Shown: positions 54,185 through 63,539 of the stretch, piece after piece
How positions within the stretch are numbered: the first letter of the stretch is position 1
Layout of the letters: every line of letters starts with the position of its first letter
Assembly: GCA_026315105.1 (NCBI GenBank)
Contig: CM048744.1
Span: 24,283,759 to 24,347,758, forward strand
Length of the DNA: 64,000 nucleotides
Direction: 5' to 3'
From: Locusta migratoria
Lineage: Eukaryota > Arthropoda > Insecta > Orthoptera > Acrididae
Notes under the pieces: generated by a model
What the model saw: the letters and a program-made list of their open reading frames with translations, nothing else
Databases searched by the model: none
Told to the model about the DNA's origin: nothing
Position numbers and translations under genes: made by a program

Positions 54185-54580
54185 GAGGCCGCCTTTTCCC
54201 ACGGTGCAACCAACACCTCCTAGAAGACAATGTCTTACAACCGACACCACCTAGAGAAAAGGCCGCGGCGCTCTCGTGTGACGTCAGGCAGAGAAGGTTG
54301 CGCGCGCATAGCTGACTGGGTAGCCTCTGGGGCTCGGTCCACTATGCCAAAGTAGGGAGCCAGTCAGCTATGCGCGCGCAACCTACCATGCCTGACGTCA
54401 CACTTGGAGGCAGCGGTCGCTACCCGACTGGCCGCCGCTGCGCGGCGGTGGGCGCGCCCCAGCGGCCTGCCAGTGAGGTGGCTGCCGCGGCCTCTAAGAG
54501 TGACGTAGGCACGGCCTGCTGTAAGGCCTTGTCTCCAGGTGGTGTTGGTGCAACTCGCCCACCCCAATGTTGTGGCCCGC
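54185..54580. mobile_element. GC-rich fold-back element
   Basis: An inner hairpin pairs TGACGTCAGGCAGAGAAGG and TTGCGCGCGCATAGCTGACTGG (54281-54325) with CCAGTCAGCTATGCGCGCGC and AACCTACCATGCCTGACGTCA (54360-54401). Outer parts also correspond (GACACCACCTAGAGAAAAGG at 54242 against CCTTGTCTCCAGGTGGTGTT at 54526). It is non-coding and much richer in G and C than its surroundings. Family unknown. Confidence 0.55.
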
Positions 54581-54808
54581 GCCTACACACACCGCTGTCC
54601 TCCTTATCCTCTTTGCTTCCCGCGTCTCGTATACGACACACAAAACTAGTGATATTTGTCTGCATACAGAATCCCTGTAACGCCAAAGGTACATGCACAT
54701 ATACTTTCCACACCATCCACCAGGCGTCGCAAACTACCAAAACAAGTTTCAACGCTCAGCATAGTCTTTGTTGACTCCAGACAGTGTGTTAAAAAATGTT
54801 CAAATGCG
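54581..54808. other. Flank of gypsy #2 with a SINE tail scrap
   Basis: No gene. AAAAAATGTTCAAATGCGTG at 54791-54810 resembles the 3' end of a locust SINE on the minus strand and marks where gypsy #2 ends. Confidence 0.4.
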
Positions 54809-55296
54809 TGTTACGTTTTGTGTCCCAGCCTCGTCGCCGCTTTTATGTCTCGTTTCCGTCGTAGGTGTCGGTGGCCGAGTAGACAGACCGACACAGGAAT
54901 AAAGGACGCACACTTGTGCAGGTACGAAGGTAAGCAGCCAGTGGGACAGCAGAAACTAGAAACACTAGAGTAAATTAGAACGAGATATATATTGCACAGA
55001 ATTTATACAATACTTAACTTTAACATAGATCTGTACTGCAGAATGCTGATACATAGTTGAGCTAGAGGCCTGCCTAGTGCCTGTCCGATAGCCAAGTCTT
55101 CACTGGTGCCTATCTGATTCCGAAGTGTTAGCTGGTTCCTATCTCAGTCCCAAGCGAATGATGTCGTTCAGTGGTGGCTAAGAGCGGGATAGCAGTAGAG
55201 GGCACTCGTGACTGACGTAAGAACGCCGCGCCGTGCGTGTATGGCGGCGCGCGGCGAAAGTAGGTGGCGCGCAATTTATACTTGTGCGACATCACA
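54809..55296 (-). repeat. Gypsy #2 3' LTR (putative)
   Basis: On the minus strand it starts TGTGATGTCGCACAAGTATA, directly after a G-rich polypurine tract (55297-55320), and would end ...AAAACGTAACA at 54809. AGTATAAATTG near its start could be the TATA element. The inner boundary is well supported. The outer one is chosen from the TG...CA rule and may be off. No second LTR is in the window for comparison. Confidence 0.55.
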
Positions 55297-56502
55297 CCCC
55301 TCCCCCCCCCCCCCCCAAACCGCCGCGTCGTCGTGGCGTACGACTGAGGGCCACGGCGACGGCACTGGGAGGAGGGCCGTCCGCGTCCCGGCATACACCT
55401 TGCGATCCCCCGGGAAACCCACCAAAACCAGAGGAAGGGCGCACGCCTCCGCCCAGAGGGAGCAGGTCATCTTCTTCTGAGGTGCGTGGCACAGGCGGCG
55501 GGGGCACGCATGGTTCCGGAGTTCCGCTCGGTGACGCTATCATCTGCGGCGGCGACAGCGGCGGACTAGCGTCGTTGTCCATCGGGACGATCTCGTAGTC
55601 CGGGGACGCTGGACCCGTCGGCGAACGATGTGGCTGTGCTCCCTGGCGGTGAACTGGGTCTGGAATCAAGAAACCCGAGACAGGATCGCGTGGCCTGTGC
55701 AAGCGCAATTGGTTTGCTTGGCGCCGCAGCTCCGACCCTGTGGAAGGACGTACAACATACATATTGCGACCGAGCAGGCACTGAATGGTGCCCGGCATCC
55801 ATGTTGCCTTCCCAGCAAACACCCGGTACAGCACCGGCGTAGAAACCTGAAAACGCGTAGCGCCATACGAACCGACTTGGTGCGTGGGAGGCTGCAGCAG
55901 GTAAAGGAGAGTGCGGTGACGGCGGCCGTGTAGCAGCTCGGCAGGAGACGGGCCGTCACGTGGCATGCACCGATACGTAGACAGGAAAATTTGAAGAGGT
56001 TGCTGCCTGGAGTGCTGAACTTTCATCTTTTCCATGTGTGACTTGAATGTTCGAACGAAACGTTCTGCTTCACCATTGGACTGAGGGTGAAAAGGTGCAG
56101 TGGTAATATGCTGAATGCCATTCACGCGACAAAACTGTTGAAATTCCGCACTAACAAACTGAGGTCCATTGTCACTGACGATAGTTTCAGGCAAACCTTC
56201 GATGCAAAACACTGATGTTAAGGCACTGATTGTACTAGACGCCGTCGTTGAGTTCATGGCAATCACAAAAGGAAACTTACTGAAAGCGTCTACAACAATT
56301 AACCAGCGCGTATTCCAGAAGGTCCAGCAAAGTCAATGTGTAATCGTTGCCATGGTCCCTTGGGGCGTGGCCAGCCTGAGAAATGTTGCGGAGGAGCCGC
56401 CTGATGCTCCGCACAAACTGTACACTGGGACGTCATGCGCTCTGTCTGAGCGTCCCCCCAGGGGGCCCACAGTTCTTTTGTGGGTACGTGTGTGGCGCGC
56501 AC
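55292..56502 (-). pseudogene. Gypsy #2 integrase
   Basis: From 56453 the minus strand reads SQCTVCAEHQ (second half of the HHCC zinc finger) and RLHIDFAGP (first catalytic D). After a frame change near 56270 come IVSDNGPQFVSAEF (second D) and PFHPQSNGEAERFVRTFK (catalytic E). A Pro/Ser-rich tail follows and runs into the polypurine tract at 55292. Integrase inserts the DNA copy into the host chromosome. The first half of the zinc finger lies beyond LINE copy C at about 62420-62560. Confidence 0.85.
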
Positions 56503-57083
56503 GGGGCCCCGAGCCGGAGCAGCCTTTCTTCTGCCCCAGGCTGCTTCACTTTCCCTCCCGGTTTATGCCTTCGCCCGGAGACGGGCGTATTTCACGAGTT
56601 CAGGTGTTTTCTTGTTGTCGTTTCTCTTATTCCTTGGTTCCTTCCTTTCTTACCCTTTGTTTCTGTCTCTCTCTCCTTGTCCTCTCCTCGCCTTCTTCTC
56701 CTCATTAGTCTCCGCCTCGGCGTTTGAGACACCTTTCCTCTTTTCTCTTCACTTCCTCTATTCTTCTTCTTTCCTCCCTGTGCGTGTCTGAAGGCCGACA
56801 CACGCATTATCATGCGTAGCAGGTGACGGGGTAACGCGTAATTCCCCGCCCCGGGTAGACAAGTAGGGCACGTACGTACCCCCTGGTAAAGGCCAGGCCC
56901 AGGGAGGGGTGATTACCCGAGCTGGTACCTTCCGAACATGCCAATTGGTCCCTCCGTCAGTTCTCGGGAGGTGTGACCTGAGGTGTGAACAATCACCTAA
57001 GGCGGGTAAGCCCTCGGAGAGGGCCCCCACTAGGAAGGAGCGCGCCATCGGAGATGCCGGTAATCACGGGGGACACTTCCGCA
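56455..57083 (+). promoter_or_regulatory. LINE copy C 5' UTR
   Basis: About 630 bases before the ORF1 start. CCCACAGTTCTTTTGTGGG near the 5' end forms a small hairpin, kept in copies A and B. The internal promoter expected for such LINEs cannot be pinpointed. The CT-rich middle (56600-56770) and the stretch around 56800-57080 are well conserved between copies. Confidence 0.5.
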
Positions 57084-58475
57084 ATGACTTCCTTCTCTTC
57101 TTCACTGACATTGACCCAGAAACGTAAGATAGATTCGCCTCAGCAAAAGAAGACTCTGCCTAATTTGCCGAAATTTCTTGTTGTGTCGCGCACTGACGGA
57201 AAAGATTTCACTTCTGTCAATCCTTTCGTTATACAGAAAGGTGTTGATGCAATTGCTGGCCCTGTTAAAACCTGTTCGCGTCAGCGCAATGGCTCATTTT
57301 TGCTGGAAGTGGACAGTGCTTTCCAAGCCAAGAAACTTATCCGGACTACGTTATTACACACGTTTCCAGTCCAAGTAGAAGCGCACCGCACACTCAACAC
57401 GTCACGTGGGGTAGTTTTTACGAGATCCCTTGACGGGTTGTCTGATGACGACATCCGGTCCTATATGTCCGATCAGGGTGTGACAGCCGTCCACAGGGTG
57501 ATGAAAAAGGTAGATAACCAGCTGACACCGACTTGTACTGTGTTTTTGACATTCGACAGAGTTGACCTCCCGTCGAAGGTCAAAGCAGGGTACGAAGTTA
57601 TCTCAGTCCGCCCTTATATTCCAAACCCAACGCGCTGCTACCAATGCCACAGGTACAACCATACCCGTGAACATTGCCCACATGCAGCAAAATGTGTCAC
57701 TTGTGGTAGGGACGCCCATGAGGGGGATTGCCCACCTCCGTCCCCTCACTGCCTTAACTGCAACGCCGACCATGCGGCTTCCTCTCGCGACTGCCCTGTA
57801 TATAAGGATGAAAAAATCATTCAGCAAATTCGGGTCACGGAGAAGGTATCAACATCTGCCGCTCGAAAGTTGTTGGCGAGTCGAAAGCCCACTGTCCTCC
57901 CAGCGGGTACATACAGTAAGGTCCTCACCTCAACTCGACCTACTAAGGATTCCAGTACCCAGACTTGTGATTTCACTTTCGCTGACACAGTTGTGCGATC
58001 CGCCAGCCCGAAGATTGCCCGTTCCACGTCCCCGCTCCCTCTTGCTGCTTCTAGGGTACAGTCTTCGTCAAACTCTAGTAAACCGCGGGCACCTAAACAA
58101 GATGCCCGGACCTTGAAAAAGGAACCCGTCCGTGAGGATTTTCTGCGTTCTCAGGCTTCCCAACCGTCAACTGCCTCTTCCCGCCGTCACTCTTCCAGAA
58201 GAGCTGACAAGAAAAAGAGTTCCTCTCCTTCCCCGCCGAGGCGTGACCCATCTGTCGCGCCGTCCAACAGTTGCCGGCCTCGGCCGTCTTCTGTTTCACC
58301 GGGACGCTCCGTTTGCCGGGCGCCCGGCCCTTTACCGGCGGTGGAAACTGCCCCTCCTGATCAACTCAGGGAGGTGGCAGGCGCGTCGGTCGAACCAATG
58401 GAACATGACCCTTTGCCCCCAGACAGCGATAGCAGTGCTCCCTCGAAAACCGGTCCTCAGCGGCCGTCGAGGTGA
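57084..58475 (+). CDS. LINE copy C ORF1 (Gag-like RNA-binding protein)
   Basis: The ATG at 57084 (MTSFSSSLTLTQKRK) gives 463 residues. An in-frame GTG 99 bases upstream is unlikely as a start, since copies A and B share this ATG. Residues about 20-170 resemble RNA-binding folds of LINE ORF1 proteins. Three zinc knuckles lie at about residues 185-240 (CYQCHRYNHTREHC, CVTCGRDAHEGDC, CLNCNADHAASSRDC). The rest is Ser/Pro/Lys/Arg-rich. No stop or shift is visible, so this frame could still be functional. ORF2 begins 49 bases after the stop. Confidence 0.9.
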   Translation: MTSFSSSLTLTQKRKIDSPQQKKTLPNLPKFLVVSRTDGKDFTSVNPFVIQKGVDAIAGPVKTCSRQRNGSFLLEVDSAFQAKKLIRTTLLHTFPVQVEAHRTLNTSRGVVFTRSLDGLSDDDIRSYMSDQGVTAVHRVMKKVDNQLTPTCTVFLTFDRVDLPSKVKAGYEVISVRPYIPNPTRCYQCHRYNHTREHCPHAAKCVTCGRDAHEGDCPPPSPHCLNCNADHAASSRDCPVYKDEKIIQQIRVTEKVSTSAARKLLASRKPTVLPAGTYSKVLTSTRPTKDSSTQTCDFTFADTVVRSASPKIARSTSPLPLAASRVQSSSNSSKPRAPKQDARTLKKEPVREDFLRSQASQPSTASSRRHSSRRADKKKSSSPSPPRRDPSVAPSNSCRPRPSSVSPGRSVCRAPGPLPAVETAPPDQLREVAGASVEPMEHDPLPPDSDSSAPSKTGPQRPSR

Positions 58476-58524
58476 CCCCGCTCGCTACTTGGTTTTTATC
58501 CTTATTTCTTCTCTCATTTTTATC

Positions 58525-61500
58525 ATGGCGCTCCTTCAATGGAACATTCGCGGCATTCGTTCTAATCGGGAGAAGTTGAAACTACTCCTTCGATTGCACT
58601 GCCCGCTTCTAGTCTGGCTCCAGGAATCTGTTGCGTCCACGTGATCGTGCAGACTTTCCACACTACACCTCTGTGCGGTTCGACCTGCCACCCGTGGAAG
58701 GTGTCACAGCCCATGGAGGGGTTCTGATGCTCCTTCGAGACGACGTCTATTTCCATCCCATTTCCTTGCACACTCACCTACAGGCAGTTGCCGTCCACAT
58801 CAACTTATCCACACTTACCTTCTCCCTCTGTAATATATATTCGCCATCGTCATCTGCCCTTACTAGGGCAGATGTGCTAAACCTTGTTGACCAGCTCCCT
58901 TCACCTTTCGTGTTGGTAGGCGACTTTAATGCCCACCACCCCCTATGGGGTTCTCCGGCACCTTGTCCGAGAGGCTCCCTTTTGGTGGACCTTCTCCACC
59001 ACCTCGATTTGGCTGCCTCAACACCGGTGCACCGACCTTCCTTTCTGACACAACACACACTTATTCCCATATAGACCTCGCAATATGCACTCCTCAGCTT
59101 GCCGGTCGGTTTGAGTGGTATGCACTTTCTGACACGTACTCGAGTGACCATTTCCCTTGTATCATCCACTTCCTACATCATTCCCCATCTCCACGTCCCA
59201 CCAGTTGGAACATTTCTAAAGCCGACTGGGGGCTTTATACTTCCATGGCTGTTTTTCACAATCAGCATTTTCCCAACTGTGACAGTCAGGTCGAATACCT
59301 CACAGAGGTTATTCTCACTGCTGCTGAACGTTCCATACCTCGTACATCCTCTTCTCCATGTCGTGTCCATGTCCCTTGGTGGACTGCAGCCTGCCGCGAC
59401 GCGCTTCGAGCCCGACGCCGTGCCTTCCGCACCTTCCGCCGCCACCCAACTTTGGAGAATTGCATCAATTACAAACGCATGAGAGCGCAGTGCCGTCGTA
59501 TCATAAACGACAGCAAGAAAGCTTGCTGGACAGCTTTTACTAGTTCTTTTAACCGTTTTACTCCCTCCACGGTTGTCTGGGGTGGCCTACGCCGTATATC
59601 CGGCATCAAGGTCCTCTCCCCGATTCCTGGCCTGACCGTGGAGAACGCGATCCTCGTGGACCCAGCTGATGTTTCAAACGCATTGGGTCGTTTCTTTGCG
59701 GAGGTTTCGAGCTCAGCCCATTACCACCCTACCTTTCTCCCCCGCAAAGAGGTAGAGGAGGCGCGACCGACTTCTTTCCGCTCTTTTAATCGTGTAAATT
59801 ATAACGTCGCCTTTACCATGCAGGAGCTAGATCGTGCTCTCGCCCTGTCTCGGTCTTCTGCTCCCGGGCCCGATTCCATTCATATTGAAATGCTGAAGAA
59901 CCTCTCTCCTGCGGGCAAGTGCTTTCTTCTTAGTACCTACAATCGCATATGGACTGAAGGTCATGTTCCCACAAGTTGGCGTGAAGCCATTGTTGTCCCC
60001 TTCCCCAAACCAGGGAAGGACAAACACCTTCCTTCCAGTTATCGTCCCATTTCTCTGACGAGCTGCGTCTGTAAGGTGATGGAACGCATGGTTAACGCTC
60101 GGTTGGTTTGGCTCCTCGAATCTCGCCGCCTCCTGACTAATATCCAATGCGGTTTTCGTCGACACCGCTCTGCCGCGGACCACCTCGTTACGTTGTCGAC
60201 CTTCATTATGAACAACTTTCTAAAGAAGCGTCAAACAGTAGCCGTGTTCTTCGACTTGGAGAAGGCATACGATACCTGTTGGAGAGCGGGCATTCTCCGC
60301 ACATTGCACACATGGGGCCTTCGGGGCCGCCTTCCTCTTTTCATTCAAGCGTTTTTGGCGGATCGCAAGTTCCGGGTACGGGTGGGCTCTGTTTTGTCAG
60401 ATACCTTTTGCCAGGAGAATGGGGTACCACAGGGCTCCGTCTTGAGTGTGGCGCTCTTTGCCATTGCAATCAATCCGATCGTAGATTGCCTTTCAGCCGA
60501 CGTCTCCGGATCTCTTTTTGTTGACGATTTCGCAATTTATTGTAGCGCCCAGCGGACGTGTCTCTTGGAGCGTTCTCTCCAACGCTGTCTTGACCGTCTA
60601 TATTCCTGGAGCATCGCAAACGGCTTCCGATTCTCCACTGAGAAAACTGTGTGTATCAATTTTTGGAGATACAAGGAATTTCTTCCACCTTCTCTACGTC
60701 TCGGCCCTGTTGCTCTCCCTTTCGTGGAGACTACGAAATTCTTGGGACTCACGTTGGATCGTAAACTTCGCTGGTCCACACACGTGTCCTACCTGGCTGC
60801 CCGTTGTGCCCGATCCCTTAACGTTCTTCGTGTCCTTAGTGGCACGTCATGGGGAGCGGATCGTACCGTCCTGCTTCACCTTTACCAGGCCATTGTTCAG
60901 TCGAAGCTCGACTATGGAAGCCTTGTATACTCTTCAGCACGGCCGTCGATTCTCCGCCGTCTCAACTCTATCCACCATCGTGGATTACGTCTGGCGACCG
61001 GTGCATTTTATACCAGCCCTGTTGAAAGTCTGTATGCCGAGGCTGCTGTATTACCCTTGACCACTCGACGTGACATACTCTTGTGTCGGTATGCATGCCG
61101 CCTACGGTCGATGCCCAACCATCCATCTTACAGATTATTTTTTGACGACTCACTCGATCGCCAATATCAGTTGTCTGCGATTGCCTTGCTTCCAACGGGA
61201 GTTCGGTTTCGCCGCCTGCTACAACGGCTCGATTTTACCCTTCCTTCCACCCTTCGGTTGAGCGAAAGCCCATTGCCACCGTGGCATCAGGCCCAGGTTC
61301 ACACACACCTCGAACTTAGTTCGCTCCCCAAGGAGAGCACTCCGGATTTGGTATTCCGCTCGAGGCTTGTCGAACTCCGTTCGCGGTTCGATAATGCCGT
61401 ATTTATTTACACTGATGGTTCCAAGAGCACTGCCGGTGTCGGATCTTCCTTCGTCGTCGGGGACAACCGGTTCCAATACAAGCTCCCTGACCGGTGCTCG

Positions 61501-62205
61501 ACCTTCACGGCTGAGCTTTTCGCCCTCCACCAGGCCGTTTTGTATACCTGCCGCCACCGCCAACCTTTCTATGCCATATGTTCTGACTCCCTTAGTGCCC
61601 TGCAGAGTCTAAAGGACCCTTTCTCGAACCATCCTCTCGTGTATCGGATCCAACGCTCCCTCCAGTTGCTGGCGGATGACAGCTGTCACGTTTCTTTCCT
61701 GTGGGTCCCTGGCCATGTGTGTGTGCCCGGGAATGAGGCCGCCGACATAGCAGCCAAGGCAGCAGCTCTTTTGCCTCGCATGGCTACCTTTTGCGTCCCA
61801 TCGGACGATGTTCAACGGGCTCTTCGCCGGAGTATCGTGTCGCAATGGCACAGTGTGTGGCTTTCACTGTACAACAATAAATTGCGAACTGTCAAACCGA
61901 TCCCGACCGCTTGGAGGACATCCGCACGCCCCTCTCGGCGGGAGGAGGTCATCCTAGCTCGGTTGCGGATCGGTCATTGCCGTTTCAGCCACCGTCACTT
62001 GCTATCCGCCGAACCTGCACCGCTATGCTCCTGCGGTGAACTGCTGACAGTGCGACATGTTTTACTGACTTGTGTTAATTTTAATCATCTCCGTGTAGCC
62101 CTTCACTTTCCGTCTACTCTGGAGGAAATTTTAGCTGATGACACACGAGCAGCTGCTCGGGTTTTGCGTTTTATGAACTTGGCCAACCTATCCAAGGATA
62201 TTTAA
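58525..62205 (+). pseudogene. LINE copy C ORF2 (endonuclease, RT, RNase H), two small deletions
   Basis: The ATG at 58525 starts MALLQWNIRGIRSNREKL. Intended length is about 1,227 residues. Endonuclease motifs: WNIRG, VWLQES, VGDFNAHHPLWG, YSSDHFPC (about residue 205). RT: FFDLEKAYDTCWR, NGVPQGSVLSV, FVDDFAIYC (about 662). RNase H: FIYTDGSK (about 961), ICSDSLSAL, PGNEAAD. A cysteine cluster CSCGELLTVRHVLLTC lies near 1168. Compared with copy B, two bases are missing near 58636 and one near 59010, so the endonuclease is out of frame between them and the frame is then restored. From about 59015 to the stop it is open. Confidence 0.9.
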
Positions 62206-62340
62206 CCCTTTTAATTGTCTTTTATCTTTCGTTTTTAGCCTCTTGTTGATGTTCTGACAGTCACCATTTTTTTGAGATCATAGCGAATCAATGTTCTTGG
62301 CTGGGCGCTAATGACCATAGAAATTGTGCGCCCTAAAACC

Positions 62341-62371
<31 letters not shown>

Positions 62372-62381
62372 AAAAAAAAAA
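62206..62381 (+). promoter_or_regulatory. LINE copy C 3' UTR with stem-loop and A-tail
   Basis: GGGCGC (62303-62308) pairs with GCGCCC (62328-62333) around TAATGACCATAGAAATTGT, followed by TAAAACC and about 29 A, a TG interruption and more A. The same stem-loop ends copies A and B. Confidence 0.62.
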
Positions 62382-62392
62382 GTCTGAGCGTC

Positions 62393-62640
62393 CATACCAA
62401 CCCAGGTACAATGACGTATGGCCATTGCTTTGTCCTAACAATACCCCAATGTCCTTGATGCAGAAGGCGTAAGACTTCCCGCTGCAGGGAACGAGGAACA
62501 ATCACTCTTGTTTGGTCGTTGTCCGTATGCAACAACAGTACACCCTGACTTAAAGATAATGCATGACGTTGTGCAAAATAACGTCGAACCAGAGGCCGCT
62601 CAATGTCTGGCTCTGGCAGGTCAACCAAAGCGAACAAAAC
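62393..62640 (-). pseudogene. Gypsy #2 integrase zinc finger, first half
   Basis: Minus strand: VIVPRSLQREVLRLLHQGHW (the H..H pair of the HHCC finger) then GIVRTKQ. The frame shifts before the LINE insertion site, where WVGMDAQTE would lead into the CTVC half at 56450. This domain precedes the catalytic core. Confidence 0.75.
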
Positions 62641-62652
62641 GTGCTACCACAC

Positions 62653-63225
62653 TTAGGTCTGCTCCGCCGCTGTTTCCCATGCAACCCGACGAGAGTTCAA
62701 AGGGAAGTCTGCGACAGCGGAAGCATCTATGTAGTCTATCTGACAACATGCCATTTCCGAAGAATCAAACGACTCATCCTGGCCAACCGGAAGTCGGGAA
62801 AGTGTGTCCGCGTTGGCGTGTTTAGTGGTAGGTCGGTACAAAATCTCATACTGATGATTATACAGTATTAAGGACCATCTATGAAGCTTTTGTGCCCTTC
62901 GTGGCGGAATTGGCTTTGTGGGTGAGAACAACGACGTGAGCGGCTTGTGGTCAGTCAACAAATAGAATTTTCTGCCATAGAGATAATGAAGAAACTTTGT
63001 GACGCCATAAATGATTGCTAAGGCCTACTATTCTATCTGACTGTAATTCTGTTGCGTTGGCGTCAGTAGCTTGGATGCAAAGGCAATAGGACGATCGTGA
63101 CATCCAATACGATGTGACAAAATTGCACCCAGACCGTATGACGAGGCATCAACTGCTAACACTACAGGCTTCTGTGGGTCAAAGGGAATCAAACATACAT
63201 CACTGAATAGTGCAGACTTTGACAA
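62653..63225 (-). pseudogene. Gypsy #2 RNase H region
   Basis: Two open pieces: VLAVDASSYGLGAILSHRIG (first catalytic D) through ASKLLTPTQQNYSQIE (E) at 63225-63028, and LTDHKPLTSLFSP (D) through HANADTLSRLPVG at 62961-62653. They are separated by a stop and a short shift. RNase H removes the RNA strand during reverse transcription. Confidence 0.83.
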
Positions 63226-63539
63226 ACTAAAGGCAACTTGGCAATCTTTAGACCATACAAAAGGAACATTTTTCCTACGTAAGCGATGCAGTGGAGCTGC
63301 AATCTGAGACGCATTTGCAATAAATGTGAATTAAAAGTTAAGCTTTCCCATGACTGCTTGCAATTCATGTACATTCTTAGGAGGAGGCAAGTCTTTGATT
63401 ACTCGAAGATGTGACTGTAAGGGATGAATTCCTTGGGCATTAATCAATGGCCTAGGTACTCTATTTCAGTTTGAAAAAACGAACACTTTGCTTTATTGCA
63501 TTGTAGACCTGCTGCAGTCAACACTTTGAAAAGGCACTT
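63226..63539 (-). pseudogene. Gypsy #2 RT thumb/connection, degraded
   Basis: Between the YLDD box and the RNase H. In varying minus-strand frames fragments such as LHRLRRKNVPFVWSKDCQVA and AFSLSKSALFSDVC can be read, as expected of the region joining RT and RNase H (LL.K...F.W...Q.AF...K). It contains stops. Confidence 0.6.

Larger units (their letters stand above)
56455..62381 (+). mobile_element. I-superfamily LINE, copy C, nearly intact
   Basis: Starts CCCCCAGGGGGCCCACAGTT and ends in a long A-tail at 62381. GTCTGAGCGTC occurs at 56444-56454 and 62382-62392, an 11-bp target duplication in the gypsy #2 integrase gene. It has 5' UTR, ORF1, ORF2 and 3' stem-loop. Only two small deletions in ORF2 are visible, so it is the youngest or best-kept copy of the family here. 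Confidence 0.93.

Noticed and set aside
54829..54838. Primer-binding site (GGCGACGAGG on minus) after the gypsy #2 3' LTR
   Set aside because: A primer site after a 3' LTR would imply a tandem element, but the next bases look like SINE tail and flank. I keep it inside the putative LTR instead.
55208..55598. Plus-strand frames rich in proline
   Set aside because: Shadows of the gypsy #2 integrase tail and LTR on the minus strand.
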